A DNA stretch of 64,000 nt, taken from Lactuca virosa. Lineage: Eukaryota > Streptophyta > Magnoliopsida > Asterales > Asteraceae. Each line of letters opens with the position of its first letter. Positions within the stretch are counted from its first letter, which is position 1. Below are positions 46,374-57,605 of the stretch, one piece after another. The translations under genes were made by a program, and so were the position numbers. Location: positions 255,517,858-255,581,857 of the forward strand of contig CAKMRJ010005412.1 of assembly GCA_928212115.1 (NCBI GenBank), in the 5' to 3' direction. Below the pieces are notes generated by a model. It was not told the DNA's origin. It did no database searches and saw nothing but the letters and a program-made list of their open reading frames with translations.

Positions 46374-47533
46374 CTTTTGCCATCTGCTTCAAATCTACTT
46401 GGTGGAAGTGTTTCCTCACCATCATTTTCATGAATCGGAGAGAAACCTTATGACCCTTAGATTTTATGGTGTATGTGTTCTTATCCATGCAAATCGTCAA
46501 AACCATAGTCACAAGACAAGGATAATGACAAATCCAAACTCATATGGACTGAACTTATGCAATCTTAACTTCTTGCCACCTGGCAGTACAGGGCCTGCCA
46601 TTGCTTCCAAGTTGTTATGCAACCAATTGAGAACTTTCAGAACTCCTATGCAAAGCCAACTTTAACTGGAATGGGTACAGAATATGTCAAACGATAGGTT
46701 ATAAACCTCAAGTCGTGTGCTAGTGAAGAACCTTAGGTTTTATTCTTGATTAGTTCTTGAAATTCTTTTTAGGATCTTTAAGACTCCCACTATCCTCTTG
46801 ACATATAAGACTATCTTGCCAAATATTCAAGAGATAGTGCGGATTCTTTATCAAGACAAACACTTCACACAATTGGCCTTAGTTGGTCTTTGATTTATCC
46901 AAAACATCACAACTTACCAATTTCAAATGTACAAGAGTAGGACTTAGTTGGAGTATGACTCTAAGAATTGTTTTGGAACGAAGTATGACTCATCTTCCTG
47001 ATCTAACCATTTCAACAATTCATGACTCCTCTTCTTAGTCATAAGAATGCACTAAGATGACCTTTAGAGGACTAATTGTGATATGATTTCTAAATCATTA
47101 AGATGATCACAAACATGATACTAAAGTACTCTCCCATCTTTTCAGATTTGAGAAACTTTTATCTTTCTGCCTAATTTGATTCTTCCCATTCGTTCTGCCA
47201 TACATTGAGACTTTTCCAATGTTTCAGAATTATACTTAAACTTGCAAGTATAACCATATTTACTAAACTTTAGTAAATCAAATAGTCTTAACGAGCTTTG
47301 TGGTGGACATGACCAGTGCACAAGAATGTGTACTCTATCCCTTTAGCCCTTCACTTGACTCACACATCCATGTGAACAAGTAATTAGTCTTGATTTTCCA
47401 ATGCTTGAAAGTTCTCATTCATCATACTATTCAACTTGCATGATTCCAAGTTTCGGTCCAATTGAAACTTGGGTGATGAGGAACTTTCCTGATTTGGTAA
47501 ATTTAGACACTACCACAAATGAAAGAATCAAAT

Positions 47534-47669
47534 CCATTCCCACTTCTCTCTCTCTACTTTCTCTCACTACCTCCCTAACCCCCCATAAAGTCTAGGTAAA
47601 CCCCTAGCACCCGAAGAAAGCCCTGAGGCTCCCGGAGTCCCGAGAAAAAGGGTCTTTCGGTTCGGAAAC
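47534..47669 (+). other. LTR F fragment inside D' with the B insertion junction
   Basis: Reverse complement of 27844-27985. It begins at CCATT, which is shared by the two sources at the break (47534-47538), and ends GGTTCGGAAAC, immediately followed by the B LTR, exactly the F/B border of the first nest. GAAAC is the complement of the TSD GTTTC. Confidence 0.88.
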
Positions 47670-48197
47670 TGATGCGGGCCCTAGTGTGGAGGATCGGGCA
47701 CTTGCGTTCCTAGAGGCCCACAATCGTGTGACTAAAGGGGCTTCACGGAAACGGCCATAACTTTGGCTACGGATCTCCGTTTTGGGCCTACGACCAGTCA
47801 AATCGAAGCTTAGAGCAAGGAGCACGTCTGGATAAGTGCCTGAAAGGGACTTACCTATTTTTAAGTCTAGAAATCACTTTCTAAATTGGACTTATGGACA
47901 TTTTTGTGTTTTTTTTCATAATTTTTGGACTTTGTTTTTGGGTTTGTGTTTGGCCCATGTCTCTTTAGGGTTTCTTTTAAAATTCTGCTTCTTATTTAAG
48001 TCTTTCTGATGTAATTTGGATGGTCATTGATCAGTTTAAAGAACTTTCATTTTTCTCTCAAAATTTCGTGTGTGTTTTACCGAATTTTGAAGCCAATCCC
48101 ACGGTATTCATAGAATCAACGTGGTTTGGGCAAGATTATCCTGGGTATTCTTCTAGAATCAATAGTTTTGATCTTTGGTCATTTGTTCGCTGCATCA
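47670..48197 (+). repeat. 5' LTR of the second element B copy (B')
   Basis: 528 bp, TGATGC..GCATCA, near-identical to 27317-27843. The primer-binding site GGTATCAGAGCC follows at 48201-48212. The first ~90 bp encode, in sense, the LTR part of the integrase tail. Confidence 0.92.
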
Positions 48198-48228
48198 GTC
48201 GGTATCAGAGCCGAATTCCTGGTTCAAA

Positions 48229-51200
48229 ATGCCTCCAAGGAGAAACAGACCACCCGGTGATGTTCATGAACAGGAACTAGAACAACGTTTTATGGCACGG
48301 ATGGAGGAGAGGATGGATCAAATGGTTGACCAATTGACTAGTCGAATGGTCGAACTGATGAATCGAGGAGGAAACAGGTCTCAAACTCACTCACAAGTGG
48401 AAGATGAAGAGTTTGGGAATCCGTTTGGTGATGGTGGCAGTTCGTCTTCCGATGAGAACCCGGTGAGGCAGACAAGGCATAATCGTGGGGCTGATAATAG
48501 GCGTTGGGAGGCCGGATTGAGAATTGATATACCAGAATTTGATGGGGTTAGTTTGAATCCGGAGGGGTTCATCGACTGGTTGGCAACAGTTGAAGAAGTG
48601 TTTGAGTTCAAAGAAGTTCCTGAAAACAAGAGAGTTCCATTGATCGCAACCAGGCTACGTGGCAGGGCATCCGCACGGTGGAAACAGTTGAAACTGACTC
48701 GAGATAGACTCGGAAAATCAAAGGTTGTGACTTGGAGAAAGATGAAGAAGTGTTTGCGGTCCCACTTTTTGCCCCATAATTTTCAACGATTGATGTACCA
48801 ACGCCTACAGAATCTGAAGCAGGGTCCGAAGTCGGTTGATGATTATACAACCGAGTTCTACCAATTAATCGCTCGAAATGATATTCAAGAGACAGAGGAA
48901 CAACTTGTGGCTCGATATGTTGGAGGTTTATGGGTTCAGATCATGGGCTCTGTGAATATGTTTGACCCGGTATCCATTTCTGAAGTACACCAACGAGCAT
49001 TGGTTTTTGAGAAACAAAACCGTCGGGTGGGCGGTTCATCTTCGTCTGCCATTGTTGGAGGAAGTCCCGGGACGGGTGGTATAGTACCTCGTGCTGTGCC
49101 TAATCAACAGAGGCCAACAGGTACCAGTGTTGGACCAATCCCTAAGGGGCCTGGTAGTAGTGGCTTAAAGTGTTTTAATTGTGGAGAGACGGGTCACTGA
49201 CAATCAGAGTGCAAGAAGGCTGGTAAACGACACTTGTTTGTTGAGCCCGAAGATTGGCAAAATGATGATGTTGGTGAAAATTACGAAGATGCCCCGGTGT
49301 ATGATGACGATCCTCAATTCGAAGTAGAAGTTGTAACTGGAGATGTAGGAGTGAATTTGGTGGTGAGACGCTCTTGTTATACACCGAAAGTTATTGGTGA
49401 TGACTGGCTCAAACATAACATCTTCCAGTCAACATGTACTATTTTAGGTAAGGTTTGTTCCTTCGTTATTGATTCAGGAAGTTGTGATAACCTGGTATCT
49501 GAAGAGGCGGTTCACAAGTTGGCGTTGAAAACTGAAAATAGATCCAAGCCTTACAAGCTACAATGGCTTAAGAAGGGTGGTGAGGTAACTATATCTAAAC
49601 GAGCTCTTGTTTCATTTTCTGTTGGTACTACATATAAAGATGATGTTTGGTGTGATGTGGTTGTGATGGATGCTTGTCACTTATTGTTGGGTAGACCTTG
49701 GGAGTATGATCGTAATATAGATCATAACGGGAGATCCAATACTTATAGTTTCATGTTTGGTGGTGTGAAGATAACTTTGGTTCCCAGTAAGCCAAAAGAG
49801 CATGTTGCAAGACCTTCGGGTACTCTGTTAACTCTTACTCAGTTCGAAGAGGAGTTAGAGGCGGAAGGTGGCATTTTTGTGTTGATCGGGAAGGAGGTGA
49901 CTAAGGAGGTTGAAGTTCCTAAGGCTATGGTTCCTTTACTTAAGGAATTTGATGATGTTTTCCCTAATGAATTACCTGATGGCCTGCCACCTTTACGTGA
50001 CATCCAACACCATATTGATTTACAACCAGGAGCACAGTTGCCTAATAGGCCACATTACAGAATGAGTCCTAGGGAGCATGAAGAGTTGTGTCGACAGGTG
50101 GAGGAATTAATTTCAAAAGGTCATGTTCGGGAAAGCATGAGCCCGTGTGCTGTTCCTGCTTTGTTGACTCCTAAAAAAAAGGATGGTACTTGGTGTATGT
50201 GTGTTGATAGTCGTGCCATCAATAAGATCACAGTGAGGTACAGATTTCCAATTCCTCGACTTGATGACTTGCTTGACCAGATCAGTGGTGCCACTATCTT
50301 TACCAAACTGGACTTAAAGACTGGGTACTACCAGATTCGACTTACACCGGGTGATGAATGGAAAACTGCCTTCAAGACTCGTGAAGGATTGTATGAGTGG
50401 TTGGTGATGCCTTTTGGTTTATCAAATGCTCCTAGTACATTCATGCGTGTGATGAACCAATTGTTCAGGCCCTTTATTGGTAAATTTGTAGTCGTCTATT
50501 TTGATGACATACTTATTTACAGTGTTACTCCTGGAGAGCATGTCATCCATGTGTGACAGGTCTTGACCTTACTTCGCAGGGATAGTTTGTATGCAGCTGT
50601 GAAGAAGTGTGTGTTCATGGTCCCAAAAGGCTTGTTCTTGGGTTATGTTGTTTCTGGTGAAGGAATACAGGTGGACGAATCTAAGGTGGCAGCTGTCAGA
50701 CAATGGCCAACTCCAAATACCATCACTGAAGTACGAAGCTTCCATGGTCTTGCTTCTTTCTATAGGCGTTTTATTCCAAACTTCAGTTCCCTTATGGCAC
50801 CTATTACTGATTGTATGAAAGGGAAGACCTTTACTTGGACAGAGGCGGCAGAATCGGCTTTCCAACTGGTTAAAGAGAAACTTACCTCAGCACCGATTCT
50901 TGTATTACCAGATTTTTCTCAAGTTTTTGAATTACACACGGATGCTTCAAAGGTTGGAGTTGGAGCAGTTCTAAGTCAAGGGGGACGACCGGTTGCCTAT
51001 TTCAGTGAGAAGTTGACGGGGCCAAAGCTGCGTTATAGCACTTATGATGTTGAATTCTATGCAGTGGTCCAAGCTATAAAGCATTGGCGTCACTACCTGT
51101 TTCATAAAGAGTTTGTTTTGTTTACGAATCATGATTCTCTAAAGCACATCCGAAGTCAAGATAAGGTGTCCCATAAGCATGGGCGGTGGATGGCATTCTT

Positions 51201-51699
51201 GGAAAAGTTCACTTTTGTTGTGAAGCACAAATCTGGAGTGTCGAATCGGGTGGCAGATGCTTTGAGTAGAAGAGTAATTTGCTAGTTTCCTGAGGGTTGG
51301 TGTGCCAGGGTTGGGCTCATGGAGCAGTTGGCTGTTGATCCTTACTTTCTGTTCCATGCAGAGATATGGGTTTGCCAGGGTTGGCTGTCCTCATGGAGCA
51401 GTTGGCTGTTGATCCTTACTTTTCTGTTATTCTGCAGGATATACAATTTGGGCGGAGGTCTGATTTTCTAGTGCATAAAGGTTTCCTTTTCAAAGGGAAT
51501 CAGTTTTGTGTCCCCGATTCTAGTCTTCATCTTCAAATCATCAAGGAGTTGCATGGTGAGGGAGGGGCATGTCGGGCGAGATCGCACTTTACAGTTGGTG
51601 AAATCATCTTACTTTTGCCTACTATGCGCAAGGAGGTGGATCGATATGTTAAACGGTGCAGAATATGTCAGGTTTCGAAGGGAACGGCTACCAATGCTG
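48229..51699 (+). pseudogene. B' gag-pol: one long frame with two TGA codons, then broken
   Basis: From MPPRRNRPPGDVHEQELEQR the same frame runs 48229-51285, interrupted only by TGA at 49198-49200 (in the knuckle CFNCGETGH*QSEC) and 50554-50556 (after RT, HVIHV*QVLTLL). Element B has CGA at both places. Domains: gag, knuckle, protease FVIDSGSCDNLVS, RT FGLSNAPSTFMRVM and VVYFDDILIYS, RNase H HTDASKVGVGAVLSQGGR and VADALSRR. A 1-nt loss near 51275 and a ~70-bp tandem duplication (51301-51430) follow, then integrase HHCC text (CRICQVSKGTATNA). At 51699 it is cut by a D LTR at the same site as B. Confidence 0.92.
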
Positions 51700-52297
51700 T
51701 GTTGAGTTTTGAGCATTCTAACACTCCTATGGTGTACATGCAACCCTATAAAGCTTGGATCTATGTTTCTCTCATTAACATGCAAATATTAACTATTCCA
51801 AGGTTTCTCCTACTAACTAGCACATTATGAAGCACCTATACACAAAGTTCTAGTTAGATGACATACCTTTTGATGTAGCTTGATGTCTTCAAGCTTTAAG
51901 AGCTGCCCCAATAGTGTGGAAGCCTCAAATGGAATCACAAATCACCAAACACCTTGGAAGAACTTGAGAGAATATGTATCCACACTAAAATCGGCCCACT
52001 CTTATTTCACACACTGTGCCAATTTTGTGAGCCAAGGACCCCTTTATATATTATGGAGGATTAGGGTTACATCCATGAAAACCCTAATACCCATGACCTT
52101 CATTTACATAGATCATGGGTTAAAAGCTCCATGGACCATCCATGAAAGCTTAGCCCAACCTAAATGAACTTGGCCCATCCATATATATAAGAGTCCATAT
52201 TTAATTAGTTCTTTTGATCACTTAATTAATTCTAAATTAATTCTTGATCAATACTAATTAAATAATATGATTCCATATTAATATATTAGAACTTATA
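51700..52297 (-). repeat. truncated D LTR following B'
   Basis: Starts TGTTGAGTTTTGAGC, preceded by TGCTG (complement of the TSD CAGCA), i.e. the B/D border of 23886 in reverse. It lacks about 150 bp of the sense 5' end: at TTAGAACTTATA it switches to D interior text GCGCATGCAATCG. TTATA is present in both sources at the switch. Confidence 0.88.
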
Positions 52298-52409
52298 GCG
52301 CATGCAATCGATCCTGTACCCAAAGCAAATGGTACACGATTCATGATGTCTCACATAAAGACATGATTCTGCTAGACATTTCTTTTGCTACAATATTTTT
52401 ATTTGCCAT

Positions 52410-52466
52410 GTTTTCAAAATTTGACTATGAAGAGGAATGACGTAATCATATCGAATTTTTGAGAAC
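52410..52466 (-). other. hairpin 4, second copy in D'
   Basis: Loop decayed to AAGAGGAATGACGTAAT (52430-52446), two changes from the D' copy at 45854. Arms are still largely pairing. Confidence 0.7.
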
Positions 52467-52879
52467 GCAATATATACAATTCCTTAAGTTGAACCATCCA
52501 ACATGAAATTCATATATATACTTGACTAAAGATGATTAAGGTCTCAATCTAAGCCTTTAGAATGAAATGAAGTATATCCCCTCCCTTAATTTAAGCAAAA
52601 CAACTTTTTCAATCCCTGCAGCCCACGAATTGAAACTTTTGTTTTCTATAATTAACATTGCTAACTTGCAACACTAACATAATTATCATGCTCCCACTAA
52701 CATGATGATTATTAGCATAACACTTATGCTCCCCCTAGCTTGGACATGTACTCAGAATCAGCTGGACTTCTAGAAATCAATACTTTATTGACTTCTTACC
52801 AAAGTCAGATTTCTGATAGGAGATGCTTTGATAAAACTTTATCAAAATCATACACCTTTCTTAGATAGCATGCATGTGT

Positions 52880-52940
52880 GTCTAAACAATTTCAGAACTA
52901 TGAAAAGGGATGCCGTAATCATAGTCTCAATTATTTAGAC
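52880..52940 (-). other. hairpin 3, second copy in D'
   Basis: Loop AAAAGGGATGCCGTAAT (52903-52919). One arm change (ATTATTTAGAC). Confidence 0.75.
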
Positions 52941-55279
52941 CTTTTGCCATCTGCTTCAAATCTACTTGGTGGAAGTGTTTCCTCACCATCATTTTCATGA
53001 ATCGGAGAGAAACCTTATGACCCTTAGATTTTATGGTGTATGTGTTCTTATCCATGTGAATCGTCAAAACCATAGTCACAAGACAAGTATAATGACAAAT
53101 CCAAACTCATTGGACTGAAACTTATGTAATCTTCTTCTTGCCACCTGGCAGACACAGGGCCTGCCATTGCTTCCAAGTTGTTATGCAGCCAATTGAGAAC
53201 TTTCAGAACTCCTATGCAAAGCCAACTTTAACTGGAATGGGCACAGAATATGTCAACACGATAGGTTATAAACCTCAAGTCGTGTGCTAGTGAAGAACCT
53301 TAGGTTTTATTCTTGATTAGTTCTTGAATTCTTTTTAGGATCTTTAAGACTCCCACTATCCTCTTGACATATAAGACTATCTTGCCAAATATTCAAGAGA
53401 TAGTGCGGATTCTTTATCAAGACAAACACTTCACACAATTGCCTTAGTTGGGTCTTTGTTTTATCCAAAACATCACAACTTACCAATTTCAAATGTACAA
53501 GAGTAGGACACTTTTACTCTTACATTTGACAAGTGTTTTAAACCTTTCTTTAAGATATGTCACTCACTCAAGTTACAATCTTGGAGTATGACTCTAAGAA
53601 TTGTTTTGGAACGAAGTATGACTCATCTTCCTGATCTAACCATTTCAACAATTCATGACTCCTATTCTTAGTCATAAGAATGCACTAAGATGACCTTTAG
53701 AGGACTAATTGTGATATGATTTCTAAATCATTAAGATGATCACAAACATGATACTAAAGTACTCTCCCATCTTTTTTTAGATTTGAGAAACTTTTATTTC
53801 TTTCTGCCTAATTTGATTTCTTCCCATTCGTTCTGCCATACATTGAGATTTTTCCAATGTTTCAGAATTATACTTAAACTTGTAAGGATAACCATATTTA
53901 CTAAACTTTAGTAAATCAAATAGTCTTAACGAGCTTTGTGGTGGACATGACCAGTGCACAAAATGTGTACTCGATCCCTTTAGTCCTTCACTTGACTCAC
54001 ACATCTGTGAATAAGTAATTAGTCTTGATTTTCCAATGCTTGAAAGTTCTCATTCATCATACTATTCAACTTGCATGATTCCAAGTTTCGGTCCAATTGA
54101 AACTTGGGTGATGAGGAACTTTCCTGATTTGGTAAATTTAGACACTACCACAAATGAAAGAATCAAAATCCATTTTCCAATATTGCTGTCAGTGGAATCA
54201 TATAAGCAACAATTTTCCACAAATGCCATTGTAAGGACACTTCAAATAAATAAAATTAAACAATTTTCTTTTATTTTAAAACTTTTCGGAAAAACTTATC
54301 CTTACAATCCACATGGAAAATTGTTGTTATCTATTCCTTAGCAATATATCATAACTTCTTAAGCAACTGCTCAAAATTCTAATGCGATCGAAATCCACCT
54401 TCGCGATCAGAATCAGCATATACTTCCTTTAAGATTTCTCTCTATTCTTTGATTCTTAAAACATCAACATGTGACCCAGTCACATCATGTAATGAGGATC
54501 TCAGTATAGAACTTAACAGAATTAGATAATGGGCTCTACCTGATGTAGAGTCAAACTTATTGACTTTAACATCCTTAGGTAAATTTGGCAGCTTTGCAAT
54601 CAACGCCGCCCTCTTTGGCAAAATAAACATATGGACCCTTTGGTAATGGGACTATCTCAGACTTAGCCTTTCTCTTTACCATTTGGTCAACCGGGTTGAC
54701 TATGGCCAATCCCTTTCCATTGGGAAGAGAATGCTTTTTTGGTTGGATTCCAGTGTCACCATTGTCATTGTCCATAAAGTTTTTGGGAAGTTGATCTTCT
54801 TATCAAATTTGCTTTACTGTCGTTCCAAATCATTGCTGATTCAGCAGCACCAAGCAAATAGATATGATCATTAAGGTTCATGTCATAGTCTGTTTCATAG
54901 TAGTCCCAAAGGAACTCACTATGTGACTTAGAAAGTGATTGAACATCCAACTTTCTCAAGACTTTGACACCCAACTCTCCCGGCTTGTCAATATGTGACT
55001 TCATCTCTAAGATGTGATCACACATAGACCTTGCTTGCCATTAGGGCTTGAGTGACCTTGAACTTGTGGGTTAGGGAGAATAATTGGAGAAGGTGGAGGA
55101 AGAGAAGTATGACTTCCATGAGCCAAACTCGGGAAGTCATATTAATTAGGAAAGCTTGGTTTGGGAAGATCATTGTTGTCTAAACCAGACATCAACAATG
55201 GGAGAAATTCACGTAAAGTTGATTTAAGTCCTTAATATAACACCCAAATATGATATATTAAGGCTAGGACCCAACAAAC

Positions 55280-55326
55280 TATTTTATAACTTGGAAGAGG
55301 GATGCCGTAATCCAAGCTATAAAATA
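55280..55326 (-). other. hairpin 2 copy in D'
   Basis: 15-bp stem around AAGAGGGATGCCGTAAT (55295-55311). Confidence 0.78.
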
Positions 55327-55475
55327 TTTGAAGGTAGGTGAATGACGATTCACCAATTTCCACCAAGATAAACGAAATGTATTATTAGGTTTTAATTGGT
55401 TTTGAAACTCCTAGATTCTTTTGAGATTCATTGAACTTTTCAATGGCATGTTTCAATCTCGAGTGTGCCCTTCAG

Positions 55476-55508
55476 GTTTTGTGACTGGGATGCCGAGGAT
55501 CACAAAAC
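55476..55508 (-). other. hairpin 1 copy in D'
   Basis: 9-bp stem GTTTTGTGA / TCACAAAAC, loop CTGGGATGCCGAGGA. Confidence 0.75.
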
Positions 55509-56847
55509 AAGGTGTGAAGTAACCATGCAAATATACTTGGTACCCTAATATTTACCCCTCAATCGATGTGCCGGTTAACCACACACGCTCCACGATACTA
55601 TTATAAACATTAAGTTACCCTTTGCCCCTTGTTAAGTCCAGGTTAGTGTGCCGGTTAACCACACACGCTCCACTAACAGCTTAAACAAAGTGCAAAGTGT
55701 AAATCATGGATTAGCACCTTATTCACATTTTCCTAAGTAACTAAGATTGGGAATTTATAAGTGTTTAGTTAGTTACTTAGTATTTATCATTATACTTATA
55801 ATGAAGGGAGAATTATAGTCCTTGTCCCTACCTGTTCGGCTAACGACCCTCCACCGGTCAAGGAAGCGGTGAGTGAGAGTGGACACCCATTAAACTGCCA
55901 TTTTATAGGCAGTAACCTTATACCCCCTTATAGACCGGCTTCGTGATGAGGCCTACTAATGGTAAGACGACTTGCTCTTATACATATAATATATAAACTT
56001 TTAATATTATAATAGTATAAGGGTGTTTTTAGACATTTAAAATACTTGGTGGTTTAATCTGTAATTAAACTAGACTTTTAATTTAATTAAACTCAAACCA
56101 TATATTTATGGATTAATAATACTCTTTTAATTAAACGCTTTAATTAACTATTAATAAAGTCCATAAGAGTTAATTTGAACTATTCAACAAAATCATAATT
56201 CCAATTATTAAACTCAAATTGAAACCATTTAATTAATTGTTTAAGTTATGAACCCAAGAGTTTTAGAATTCAATTCTTTTTTTTCATAAAAAACTTTTTC
56301 CAAATTCCAAAACTTGAGGGCAAGTTTTGTAAACTCTTGAAAACCTTTGGATTCCATAACTTATGGAGTTAAAAACTTGTTTTATGATGAAATTTTTCAT
56401 GTTCCATAACTTAAGAACAAGTTATGGAATTCTTTAAAACATTAACTCTAAATTTTGTAACTCCATAAAAACTTTGAATCAATTTTTTTTTTAAAAAAAA
56501 CTTTCATATCCATAACTTATGGAGGTTTCAAAACACTTAAGATCACAACTTTAAAAAAAACTTTTGAGCTCAAAGTTTTATGACAAAATGTGTAACTCCT
56601 TAAACATTTTAGATCAAACTTTTAAACAACTAATAAATAATCATATCATTTATCTTTTTACTAAATTTGACCTAATTCAACTCATATAGCAAATGATTCA
56701 AATTTTACAAATAATTAGTTTTTCACACAACAAGTAAATTTCTAAAAATTTGACAAACGTCATGTTTTTTTTTTTTTTTTTTTTTCAACTTGAAAATAAA
56801 ACATTTGCATCAATATAACAGAAAACAACCCATGGCTCTGATACCAC

Positions 56848-57605
56848 TATTGGGTTTTGAGCATTCTAACACTCCTATGGTGTACATGCAACCCTATAAA
56901 CCTTGGATCTATGTTTTCTCTATTATACATACAAATATTAAATATCCCAAGGTTTCATCCTAACTAGCATATTATGAAGCACCTATACTACAAAGTTCTA
57001 GTTAGATGACATACCTTTTGATGTAACTTGATGTCTTCAAGCTTTAAGAGCTTAGCCTCAATAGTGTGGAAGCCTCAAATGGAATCACAAATCACCAAAA
57101 CACATTGGAAGAACTTGAGAGAATATGTATGCACACTAAAATCGGCCCACTCTTATTTTCACACACTTGTGCCAATTTTGTGAGCCAAGGACCCCCCCTT
57201 ATATATTATGGAGGATTAGGGTTATATCCATGTAAACCCTAATACCCATGACCTTTCATTTACATAGGATCCATGGGTTAAAAGCTCCATGGACCATCCA
57301 TGAAAGCTTAGCCTAACCTAAATGAACTTGGCCCATTCCATATATATAAGAGTCCATATTTAATTAGTTCTTTTTGATCACTTAATTAATTCCTAAATTA
57401 ATTCTTGATCAATACTAATTAAATAATATAATATGATTCCATTTATATATTAGAACTTATAATATATTAATATAAATCATAAATATACTATTCTCAAAAG
57501 ACTATCCATATAAATTGTGCCGGTGAAGTGCAACCCAAATGGACCATGCCGGGTCGGGTCAAGTACATACCAAATATAGTTATGGACTTAGACATTAATC
57601 CAACA
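56848..57605 (-). repeat. 5' LTR of D'
   Basis: 758 bp. Same ends as the D LTRs, with small indels (a CCCCCC run near 57190 and an extra ATAAT near 57425). Confidence 0.9.

Larger units (their letters stand above)
44184..47538 (-). pseudogene. D' interior, first part (decayed pol, two hairpins)
   Basis: Reverse complement of D from 23135 back to about 19825, with scattered substitutions. It carries the same stops, so it descends from an already inactive master. Short plus-strand frames such as 45694-45903 and 46086-46301 are antisense shadows. Contains hairpins 4 and 3. Confidence 0.8.
52298..56847 (-). pseudogene. D' interior, second part (decayed pol, gag remnant, leader)
   Basis: Reverse complement of D from about 21600 back to 17162, so it repeats 45722-47538 and then continues. 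Gag remnant at 54550-55195 has the same lost knuckle as D, and the leader direct repeats lie near 55568-55675. A poly-T run is at about 56764-56785. The primer-binding site precedes the 5' LTR (reverse of TGGTATCAGAGCCATGGG, 56829-56846). Confidence 0.85.
43433..57605 (-). mobile_element. element D': second D copy, minus strand, carrying an inverted insert
   Basis: Outer ends: TGTTGGGTTTTGAG at 43433 and ATTAATCCAACA at 57605, flanked by ATATC on both sides. The 3' LTR is 43433-44183 (751 bp), the 5' LTR 56848-57605 (758 bp). The D interior is interrupted near 47538 by a segment that contains a bit of LTR F, an element B copy and a truncated D LTR (47534-52297). After it, D text restarts upstream, so about 1.8 kb of D interior is present twice (45722-47538 and 52298-54170). 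Confidence 0.88.
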
